Assembly: GCA_003240855.1 (NCBI GenBank)
Contig: QFNN01000124.1
Coordinates: 1-8,204 of the forward strand
Source of the DNA: Sphingomonas sanxanigenens
GTDB taxonomy: Bacteria; Pseudomonadota; Alphaproteobacteria; Sphingomonadales; Sphingomonadaceae
Length of the DNA stretch: 8,204 nucleotides
Direction of reading: 5' to 3'
Program-made: the position numbers and the translations under genes
In this document: in pieces, positions 1 through 5,914 of the stretch
How the letters are laid out: each line of letters begins with the position of its first letter
How positions within the stretch are numbered: the first letter of the stretch is position 1
The notes under the pieces: model-generated
Seen by the model: the letters and a program-made list of their open reading frames with translations, nothing else
Databases searched by the model: none
What the model was told of the DNA's origin: nothing

Positions 1-43
1 AGGACAGCAGTGTTCGCAGGGACTTGTCTGTCTTTCGCGTCGC

Positions 44-65
44 CCCCGGGGCGGCCGCCCCGGGG
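44..65. repeat. Perfect 22-bp GC-only palindrome downstream of rimO
   Basis: A perfect inverted repeat centred between positions 54 and 55, made only of G and C. As RNA it could fold into a stem of 9 pairs (arm CCCCGGGGC) closed by a GGCC loop. It begins 29 nt past the rimO stop codon, where a transcription terminator would be expected. There is no T-tract on either side on either strand, so it is not a classical Rho-independent terminator. It may stall polymerase, protect the rimO mRNA 3' end, or serve as a protein-binding palindrome. The remainder of positions 1-94 shows no convincing gene. The symmetry is seen directly; the role is inferred. Confidence 0.5.
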
Positions 66-94
66 TGGTCGCCGACGGGACGGGTGCGGACCGG

Positions 95-1444
95 TTAAGC
101 GACAGGCACGCCGAACAGATCGTGCTCGTCCGCGTCCTCGACCAGCACGCTAAGGATGTCGCCGGGCTTCGCGCCATGCGCGTCGCGCAGGTGAACCGCG
201 CCGTCAATCTCTGGCGCGTCTGCCTTGGAACGGCCGCTTGCGCCGCCTTCGTCATCGGCCTCGTCGATCAGCACGTCGATCGTTCGCCCGACTTTGGCGG
301 CGAGCCGCGCGGTGGAGATGGCGGCGGTGTGCGCCATCAGGCGTTGATAGCGCTCTTCCTTGATCTCTTCGGCGACGGGATCGGGCAGGTGGTTCGCCGC
401 CGCGCCTTCGACAGGCTCGAAGCGGAAAGCGCCGACCCGGTCGAGCTGCGCCTCGCTCAGCCAGTCGAGCAGATATTGGAAATCCTCCTCGGTCTCGCCG
501 GGGAAGCCGACGACGAAGGATGACCGGATCGCGAGATCGGGGGCGATGGCGCGCCAGCCCTTGATCCGTTCCAGCACCTTGGCGTCGTTGGCCGGCCGCT
601 TCATCGCCTTCAGCACCTTCGGGCTGGCATGCTGGAAGGGGATGTCGAGATAGGGGAGCACCAGCCCTTCGGCCATCAGCGGCACGACCTGTTCGACATG
701 CGGATAGGGATAGACATAGTGGAGCCGCACCCAGGCGCCGAGCTTGCCCAGTTCGCGCGCGAGGTCGGTCATGTGTGCGCGGACGGGCGCGCCCTTCCAC
801 TGCCAGTCGGCGGCATGGCGCAGGTCGACGCCATAGGCCGACGTGTCCTGGCTGATGACCAGCAGTTCCTTCGTTCCCGCCGCGACCAGCTTCTCGGCCT
901 CGCGCAGGATCGCGTCGGGTCGCCGGCTGGCGAGGTCGCCGCGGATCGAGGGGATGATGCAGAAGGCGCAGCGATGGTTGCAGCCTTCCGAAATCTTCAG
1001 ATAGCTGTAGTGGCGCGGCGTGAGCTTCAGCCCCGCCTCGGGCACCAGATCGATGAAGGGCGAGGGGATGGGCGGCGCGGCCTCGTGCACGGCGCCGACC
1101 ACATCCTCATATTGGTGCGGCCCGGTGACGGCGAGCACCTGCGGGAAGCGCGCGCGGATAACCTCGGCCTCGTTGCCCATGCAGCCGGTGACGATCACGC
1201 GGCCATTCTCGGCAATCGCTTCGCCGATCGCCTCGAGACTTTCCTCCTTGGCGCTGTCAAGGAAGCCGCAGGTGTTGACGAGCACAACGTCCGCGCCGGC
1301 ATAGTCGGGCGACATCTGATAGCCGTCGGCGCGCAGCTTGGTCAGGATGCGTTCGCTGTCGACCAGCGCCTTGGGGCAGCCGAGCGAGACCATGCCGACT
1401 TTCGGCGGGGAGGGGAGCGTTGTCGCCATGAAGGCGCGCGACAT
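95..1444 (-). CDS. rimO: Ribosomal protein S12 methylthiotransferase RimO (radical SAM)
   Basis: This 449-aa protein matches RimO, which adds a methylthio group to the beta-carbon of a conserved aspartate in ribosomal protein S12 using two iron-sulfur clusters and S-adenosylmethionine in the cytoplasm. The N-terminal methylthiotransferase domain (about 15-125) has the three cluster cysteines C23 (SLGCPKA), C59 (NTCGF) and C88 (TGCMG). The radical SAM domain (about 143-380) has CxxxCxxC at C155, C159 and C162, within SEGCNHRCAFCIIPSIRG, the form typical of RimO rather than MiaB. A TRAM domain fills about 383-449. Length is normal for the family. The start is uncertain: ATG at 1444 gives the longest form, and ATG at 1429 (residue M6) would give MATTLPSPPKVGMVSLG, also plausible; neither has a clear Shine-Dalgarno sequence. 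It lies 32 nt downstream of the small secreted-protein gene on the same strand and may share its transcript. Confidence 0.96.
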   Translation of the reverse strand: MSRAFMATTLPSPPKVGMVSLGCPKALVDSERILTKLRADGYQMSPDYAGADVVLVNTCGFLDSAKEESLEAIGEAIAENGRVIVTGCMGNEAEVIRARFPQVLAVTGPHQYEDVVGAVHEAAPPIPSPFIDLVPEAGLKLTPRHYSYLKISEGCNHRCAFCIIPSIRGDLASRRPDAILREAEKLVAAGTKELLVISQDTSAYGVDLRHAADWQWKGAPVRAHMTDLARELGKLGAWVRLHYVYPYPHVEQVVPLMAEGLVLPYLDIPFQHASPKVLKAMKRPANDAKVLERIKGWRAIAPDLAIRSSFVVGFPGETEEDFQYLLDWLSEAQLDRVGAFRFEPVEGAAANHLPDPVAEEIKEERYQRLMAHTAAISTARLAAKVGRTIDVLIDEADDEGGASGRSKADAPEIDGAVHLRDAHGAKPGDILSVLVEDADEHDLFGVPVA

Positions 1445-1476
1445 AGTCGCATTGCGCCGATTTTTCCAGATGCGGT

Positions 1477-1953
1477 TTAGCGAGGCTCGGTCGCGAGCGA
1501 TTTTGGCAGGGCCTTGGGGGTTCCGACATCGGCGTCAGGGTCGACGATCTTCGTGCCCAGCTTGATCGCCCACGACAGTGGGTCCTTGCCTCCGCCATAG
1601 CCGTAGCGCCGCATTTCGGCTTTCGAGCAGCGCCGCTGATGCTGGAAAATGCCGCAATCGGCGTAGGAGATGGGTGCGGCGGATGCCGCCTGTATGTCGC
1701 CTCGCCGGGCGTTCCTGTCCTCGTTCGGCGTGCGTTCCTCGGGAAAGGGCAGGCGATATTTGTCGCCATTGCCCGCGCATACGACGATCTCGCCGTCCGT
1801 GCCCCGGCTGCAGCGCTGGTTGCCGGTGAGCGACCGGGCATGCGCCATCGCCTCGTCCGCCGAAACCGGCTGGGCATCCGCAGGCGTTGCGGCGAAGAGC
1901 AGGAGGGGGAGGAGGGGAGCAGACCTCACGCCGCACAAGTGTAAGCGTTTCAT
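1477..1953 (-). CDS. Small exported protein with two cysteine pairs, function unknown
   Basis: A 158-aa protein with an apparent Sec signal peptide: a basic start (MKRLHLCGVR), a hydrophobic core PLLPLLLFAA, and a likely cut after ADA at residue 27, leaving a mature periplasmic or secreted protein of about 131 residues. The mature part has four cysteines, C48/C59 and C100/C109, spaced as two local pairs that could form disulfides. The segment around 54-70 (GEIVVC, then KYRLPFP) recalls a motif seen in many uncharacterised small sphingomonad proteins; that is from memory, not a search. No enzyme motif is visible. The ATG at 1953 has no good Shine-Dalgarno sequence; a GTG at residue 9 (position 1929) would still leave a signal-like segment but without the KR. 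It is divergent from the HAD gene and 32 nt upstream of rimO. I do not recognise a function. Confidence 0.75.
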   Translation of the reverse strand: MKRLHLCGVRSAPLLPLLLFAATPADAQPVSADEAMAHARSLTGNQRCSRGTDGEIVVCAGNGDKYRLPFPEERTPNEDRNARRGDIQAASAAPISYADCGIFQHQRRCSKAEMRRYGYGGGKDPLSWAIKLGTKIVDPDADVGTPKALPKSLATEPR

Positions 1954-2039
1954 GGCTTTTTGAAGGCGCGTCGGGGGTGGCGGAACCGTTTGGACGCAGG
2001 CTCATTCTCACCGGAACAGGCAGCGTCATCGGAGGGAAT
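1954..2039. promoter_or_regulatory. Divergent intergenic region between the secreted-protein and HAD genes
   Basis: These 86 bp separate two genes starting in opposite directions, so promoters for both must lie here or extend into the flanking starts. The region is the only divergent gap in the window. I see no convincing -35/-10 pair: TTGGAC at 1990-1995 is a possible -35 for the plus-strand gene, but the hexamer 17 bp further on (GGAACA) is a poor -10. No clear operator palindrome was found. The promoter role is inferred from gene orientation only. Confidence 0.4.
2031..2035 (+). promoter_or_regulatory. Shine-Dalgarno site that fixes the HAD start
   Basis: GGAGG lies 4 nt before the ATG at 2040. 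It decides between this start and in-frame starts further upstream (open frame from 1887), which would add an N-terminus of low-complexity, arginine/glycine-rich sequence read through the divergent gene. The ATG at 2040 also places the DxDGT motif at residues 8-12, as is usual for HAD proteins. Confidence 0.75.
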
Positions 2040-2786
2040 ATGAAACGGCTCGTCGCCTTCGATCTGGATGGAACGCTCGCCGAGAGCAAACAGGCGATAG
2101 ACGCCGAGATGGCGGCGCTGCTCGCCAGCTTGACCGAAGTCGCGCTGGTCGCGGTCATATCCGGCGGGGACTGGCCGCAATTTCAATCCCAACTGGTCGA
2201 CAGGCTGCCAGCCAATGCCCGGCTGGCGCGTTTCCTCGTCATGCCCACGACGGGCACTAAGCTTTACCGTCATGGTCCCGATGGCTGGATGCGCGTCTAT
2301 GCCGAGCTTTTCTCAGACGCTGAGCGCGCGACGATCGAGGCGCGGCTGAAGGCCGCCGCAGAGCAGGCGGGGCTGGCGGGCCAGCAGGTCTATGGCCCGC
2401 AGATCGAGGATCGCGGCAGCCAGATCACCTTTTCCGCATTGGGCCAGCAGGCGCCGCTTTCGGTGAAGGCCGGCTGGGATCCCGACGCCGCGAAGCGCAA
2501 GGCGTTGAAGGCGATCCTTGATCCCCAATTGCCCGGTTTCGCGATCAACATCGGCGGCGCGACCTCGATCGACGTGACGCGCGCCGGGGTCGACAAGGGC
2601 TATGCCGTGCGTCGCCTCTCCGACGCGACCGGCGTGCCGCTGGATGCGATGCTCTTCCTGGGCGATGCGATCTTTCCGGGCGGCAATGATTATGCGGTGA
2701 AGGTCGCCGGCGTCGACAGCGTCCGCGTCCGCGATGTGGAGGAGACGAGGCGGGTGGTCGAGGCGGTGGTCGCCTGCCTCAAATAG
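2040..2786 (+). CDS. HAD-IIB family hydrolase resembling eukaryotic-type phosphomannomutase
   Basis: A 248-aa cytoplasmic HAD protein. Motif I is DLDGT (nucleophile D8, acid/base D10), motif II is S41 in VISGG, motif III is K186 in VDKGY, and motif IV is GDAIFPGGND (208-217). The last motif, the IGGATSIDV stretch at 171-179 and the C-terminal VEETRR (233-238) align closely with human PMM2 as I recall it (IGGQISFDV, GDKTMPGGND, PEDTRR), and the length is nearly the same (246 in PMM2). The central cap region (about 85-185) is of the C2B type. Of the PMM2 arginines that hold the sugar phosphate, R123 is kept (R125), whereas R21, R134 and R141 correspond to K17, Q136 and K143. It may therefore interconvert hexose phosphates or act as a phosphatase on a related phosphosugar; substrate unknown. 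It is a single gene that overlaps the convergent transporter gene by 8 bp. Confidence 0.88.
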   Translation: MKRLVAFDLDGTLAESKQAIDAEMAALLASLTEVALVAVISGGDWPQFQSQLVDRLPANARLARFLVMPTTGTKLYRHGPDGWMRVYAELFSDAERATIEARLKAAAEQAGLAGQQVYGPQIEDRGSQITFSALGQQAPLSVKAGWDPDAAKRKALKAILDPQLPGFAINIGGATSIDVTRAGVDKGYAVRRLSDATGVPLDAMLFLGDAIFPGGNDYAVKVAGVDSVRVRDVEETRRVVEAVVACLK

Positions 2787-3774
2787 GCCTGGCTGCCGCC
2801 CGCGCCGGGGCCTCGACCGGCTGGTCGGCCAGATGCCGCGCGATGAAGGCGCAGGCGATCAACTGGATCTGATGGAAGATCATCACCGGCAGGATGACGA
2901 GCCCGACCTGCGCGGGGGCGAACAGCACGCTGGCGATCGGCACGCCCGAGGCGAGGCTCTTCTTCGATCCGCAGAACAGCAGCACGATCCGGTCCTCGCG
3001 CGGCAGGCCGATCAGGCGGCCGCCATACCAGGTGACGAACAGGCTGGCGGCAAGCACGGCGGCGCAGACAAGGAAGATGATCCCGATCTCGCCCGCCGAC
3101 ATGCGGCTCCACAGTCCCTCGACCACCGCAGCGCCGAATGCCGAATAGACGACGAGCAGGATCGATCCGCGATCGACCAGCCCGACGATGCTCTTGTGCC
3201 GCCCGATGAAGCCGCCGATCACCGGGCGCAGCGACTGGCCGAGGAAGAAGGGCAGGACGAGCTGGAGCAGGATCGATTCGATCGACGACAACGACATGGC
3301 CTTGCCGCCGTTCGAGCCGATCAGCAGCGCGGCGAGCAGCGGCGTCACCACCGTGCCGAGCAGGTTGGAGAGCGATGCGCTGCACACGGCCGCCGCGACA
3401 TTGCCCCGCGCGATCGCGGTGAACGCGATCGACGACTGGACGGTCGAAGGCAGCAGCGTGAGGAACAGGATGCCCGTCGCCGCGATCGCCGGCAGGAAGG
3501 GCAGCTTCGTCACGCCCAGCCCCATCAGGGGGAAAATGACGAAGGTGGCGGTCAGCACGGCGGCGTGAAGCCGCCAGTTCTTCGCGCCTGCGATCACCGC
3601 TTCGCGCGACAGCTTGGCTCCGTGGAGGAAGAAGAGCAGCACGATGCCGGCGTCGGCCAGCGTCGCGAATACCGGCGCGGCGGCCCCGCGCGCGGGCAGG
3701 ATCGAGGCGATCAGCACCGTGCCGAGCAGCGCGACGATGAACGGGTCGAGAATGATTCTGAGCCTGGTCAGCAT
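2779..3774 (-). CDS. Bile acid:sodium symporter-family transporter, SLC10A7/YfeH type
   Basis: A 331-aa inner-membrane protein with about ten hydrophobic segments (roughly 10-27, 38-50, 69-88, 95-108, 116-131, 135-153, 166-185, 203-220, 228-250, 264-312 in two). Two signature stretches place it in the SBF-like/SLC10A7 group rather than the classical bile acid transporters: LLPSTVQSSIAFTA at 107-120 and CGSKKSLASGVP at 268-279, the broken-helix crossover motifs that form the transport site in the BASS fold. Length matches the group (E. coli YfeH and human SLC10A7 are about 330-340). Substrate cannot be read from sequence; naming it a bile acid carrier would overstate the case. The tail after 314 is a short Ala/Pro/Arg extension. 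The ATG at 3774 has a modest AGG about 9 nt upstream. It begins 68 nt after the channel gene, so readthrough from the serS operon is possible; its stop overlaps the HAD gene by 8 bp. Confidence 0.93.
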   Translation of the reverse strand: MLTRLRIILDPFIVALLGTVLIASILPARGAAAPVFATLADAGIVLLFFLHGAKLSREAVIAGAKNWRLHAAVLTATFVIFPLMGLGVTKLPFLPAIAATGILFLTLLPSTVQSSIAFTAIARGNVAAAVCSASLSNLLGTVVTPLLAALLIGSNGGKAMSLSSIESILLQLVLPFFLGQSLRPVIGGFIGRHKSIVGLVDRGSILLVVYSAFGAAVVEGLWSRMSAGEIGIIFLVCAAVLAASLFVTWYGGRLIGLPREDRIVLLFCGSKKSLASGVPIASVLFAPAQVGLVILPVMIFHQIQLIACAFIARHLADQPVEAPARAAARPI

Positions 3775-3842
3775 GGCGGGTTACCTAAGCCCTCGTCCCG
3801 CGCTGTCGATCCCACATCTTTGTATGACGCCGCGGCGGGAAG

Positions 3843-4880
3843 CTATGCGCCGGTCCGCGGTTTGCCGGTGCCTGGCACGATCTCGACGATCGAATCGCCG
3901 GGCTGGAGGACCATCGCCTCGGGCTCCCAGAAGCCATAGGGCCGGCCTTCGCGATAGACGCGAACGCCCATGCCCGTCTCCACCGCGCGCAGCGGCTTGC
4001 CGATCTCGTGCTCCGCCACCGGGCGTTCGGCAAGCTGAACGCGCCCGTCGGCCGCCGCCAGATCGACCATATAATCGGTGATATGCGGGCCAAAGCAGGA
4101 TCCGGCGAGCAGCAGTCCGGCGAAGCTCGTCGGGTTGATCACCGTGTCTGCGCCCGCCTGCCGCGCGGGCAGCTCATTGTCCTCGGCGCGCACGATCACG
4201 CTGATCCTGATGTCGGGGGCCAGGTGGCGCGCGGTCAGGCAGATGAGGATCGACGTATCGTCGCGCCCGGCGGTGGCGATCAGGATGCGGGCGCGATCGA
4301 CGCGTACGGCCTGCAGGATCGAATCGCGCGTCGCGTCGCCTTCATAGACGTTGAGGCCCTTCTCCTCGGCGCGCGCGATCGCCGCGCCGGATGGATCGAT
4401 CACTACGATCTCCGACGCCGGCGTGCCGCGCGCGATCAGCTCGGCCACGGCCTCGGCGCCGCTGCTGCCGAAGCCGCAGACGATGACATGGCCGTGAAGA
4501 TTTTTCTGGATGAGCGCCATTCGCCACCTGTCCCATGTGCGCTTGAATACGAAGCTATAGGCCGTCCCGATGAAGATGAGCACCACGAAGATGCGGATCG
4601 GCGTGACGACCAGCGCGTCGAACATGCGCGCGCCCGTGCTCACCGGAGCGATATCGCCATAGCCGGTCGTGGTGATCGAGATCATCGTGAAATAGACGAC
4701 GTCGAGGAAGCTGACATGCCCGTCGGCATTGTCGCGCAGCCCGGTGCGGTCGAACCAATGGACGGCGATGGCGACGCCGACGAGGGCCAGCACCAGCAGC
4801 ACCCGCCATGTGATCGAGATCCAGACCGGCGTGGTCGATCGGCGCCTGAGCGTTACGTAACGCGGCAGCCGCCTGCTCAT
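3843..4880 (-). CDS. Two-TM potassium channel with RCK (TrkA-N/TrkA-C) domains
   Basis: A 345-aa inner-membrane K+ channel subunit, presumably tetrameric. TM1 is about 22-41, a pore helix and selectivity filter TTTGYGD lie at 70-76, and TM2 is about 88-111. The cytoplasmic RCK-N domain (about 130-250) has the Rossmann loop GFGSSG at 136-141 and an acidic residue D162 at the end of the second strand, consistent with nucleotide binding. An RCK-C (TrkA-C) domain occupies about 280-340. The architecture resembles MthK- and Kch-type ligand-gated channels; the ligand is not predictable here. The open frame extends upstream to 5756, but that part is a shadow of the LysM/M23 gene, and the ATG at 4880 gives a natural channel N-terminus. 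The start overlaps the upstream stop as ATGA. No Shine-Dalgarno sequence is evident, so it probably depends on translation of the gene before it. It is the last gene of the overlapping serS cluster. Confidence 0.94.
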   Translation of the reverse strand: MSRRLPRYVTLRRRSTTPVWISITWRVLLVLALVGVAIAVHWFDRTGLRDNADGHVSFLDVVYFTMISITTTGYGDIAPVSTGARMFDALVVTPIRIFVVLIFIGTAYSFVFKRTWDRWRMALIQKNLHGHVIVCGFGSSGAEAVAELIARGTPASEIVVIDPSGAAIARAEEKGLNVYEGDATRDSILQAVRVDRARILIATAGRDDTSILICLTARHLAPDIRISVIVRAEDNELPARQAGADTVINPTSFAGLLLAGSCFGPHITDYMVDLAAADGRVQLAERPVAEHEIGKPLRAVETGMGVRVYREGRPYGFWEPEAMVLQPGDSIVEIVPGTGKPRTGA

Positions 4881-5914
4881 CCGCGCGCCGGCAGCATGGT
4901 CAGAGGGTCGACGGGCGCTCGTTTGTTGCGGATCTCGAAATGCAGTCCGCTGTCGGTGCGGCCGATCACCTGGCCGCGCTTCACCGTCTGCCCTCGCGTC
5001 ACCCCAAGCGCATCTGCGCGGGCATAGGCGGTGATCCATCCGTCGCCATGGCGGATCAGGATCAGCCCGCCATAGGCGGGCAGGCCGGTGCCGACATAAG
5101 CGACCACGCCGCCGGCCGCCGCGACGATCGGCTCGCCGGGGGTCGGCGCAAGATCGATGCCGTTGCTGACTTCGCCCAGCGACTGGCCGGGGCCGAAGCG
5201 GCGGACGACCCGCCCGCCGGCGGGCCAGATGAAGCGGCCGGAGAAACGCTCGGGCTCGCGCACCGCCACGGTCGGGGGCAGTGTGCGGCCGGGCGTGACG
5301 GCGGGCGGCGCGGCCGGCTGCTGGTTCTCGGCGACGGCGGGCTCGCCGCCGGTCAGGATCGAATCGATGTCGAGGCGGAAGGCGGCGGCGCGTTCCTCGA
5401 TGCTTTGTTGCGGCTGGGTCGCTGCGTCGGGGATCAGCAGCCTGCGGCCGGCGCGCAGGATATAAGGGTCGCGCAACCCGTTGGCGGCAATGATCCGGTC
5501 CCATGAAATGCCGTAGGCGCGGGCGATCGCGATGCCAGAATCCCCCGCGACGATCGCATGATAGCGTCCGCCGGGGATTTTCAGCCGCTGGCCGGGGCGG
5601 ATCGTATAGGGTGGGGCGATGGCGTTTGCGGCGGCGATCGCATCGATCCCCGCGCCCGTCTTGTGCGCGACGACGCCCAGTGATTCGCCGGGCCGGACAA
5701 TGTGGGTGCCGGGGGCGACGCGGATGCCGTCGGGCCGCGCCGGGCGCTGGTCCCACACCGGCGGGGTTTCGGGCAGTCCGGCGATTTCCGCCTCCAGACG
5801 AGGCGGCATCTTCTGAGTCAACGGCTGATCGGCGTGGCGCGGCGCGACGCAGGCCGATAGGGCGGCGCAGGCGGCCGCCGCCGGTATCAGCCGCGATGTG
5901 CCGGACGCCTTCAC
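4877..5914 (-). CDS. nlpD: LysM/M23 (LytM) lipoprotein, NlpD-like, probably catalytically inactive
   Basis: A 345-aa envelope lipoprotein. The signal peptide ends in a lipobox LSAC with C22 as the lipidation site; the residue after it is V, so outer-membrane sorting is plausible. Two LysM peptidoglycan-binding repeats follow (about 69-114 and 117-162), then a Pro/Ala-rich linker (about 190-222) and a LytM/M23 domain (about 227-336). In active LytM the motifs are HxGxD, YAH and HxH; here they read SNGID (S250, D254), YAR (R299) and GLH (G323, H325). Three of five key positions are lost, as in E. coli NlpD and EnvC, which activate cell-wall amidases without cutting peptidoglycan. The same role in cell separation is inferred; a DipM-like identity is an alternative. 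Position after surE matches the surE-(pcm)-nlpD order of many proteobacteria, with pcm missing. The GTG start overlaps the surE stop as GTGA. Confidence 0.88.
   Translation of the reverse strand: MKASGTSRLIPAAAACAALSACVAPRHADQPLTQKMPPRLEAEIAGLPETPPVWDQRPARPDGIRVAPGTHIVRPGESLGVVAHKTGAGIDAIAAANAIAPPYTIRPGQRLKIPGGRYHAIVAGDSGIAIARAYGISWDRIIAANGLRDPYILRAGRRLLIPDAATQPQQSIEERAAAFRLDIDSILTGGEPAVAENQQPAAPPAVTPGRTLPPTVAVREPERFSGRFIWPAGGRVVRRFGPGQSLGEVSNGIDLAPTPGEPIVAAAGGVVAYVGTGLPAYGGLILIRHGDGWITAYARADALGVTRGQTVKRGQVIGRTDSGLHFEIRNKRAPVDPLTMLPARG

Noticed and set aside
629..1480. Plus-strand open frame opposite rimO
   Set aside because: It mirrors the rimO codons, has no motif, and rimO is unambiguous across the whole stretch.
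1990..2018. Candidate -35/-10 promoter (TTGGAC, 17 bp, GGAACA)
   Set aside because: The -10 hexamer is too far from consensus to call; it could be chance.
1887..2039. Longer HAD protein starting at 1887
   Set aside because: The added residues are low-complexity and overlap the divergent signal-peptide gene, while GGAGG sits directly before the ATG at 2040.
3775..3842. Terminator or promoter between the channel and transporter genes
   Set aside because: TCCCGC/GCGGGA arms are about 40 nt apart with no T-run, and TACAAA on the minus strand has no matching -35. Neither can be supported.
2734..3939. Long plus-strand open frame (about 400 codons) antisense to the transporter gene
   Set aside because: Its translation is rich in Asp, Glu, Arg, Gln and Gly with no recognisable domain. 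It covers a clear membrane protein on the other strand and is a typical GC-rich antisense artefact.
4881..5756. Possible N-terminal extension of the channel reading frame (about 290 codons)
   Set aside because: The extension is an Arg/Pro-rich shadow of the LysM/M23 gene in another frame. The ATG at 4880 gives a standard channel N-terminus and a 4-nt overlap.
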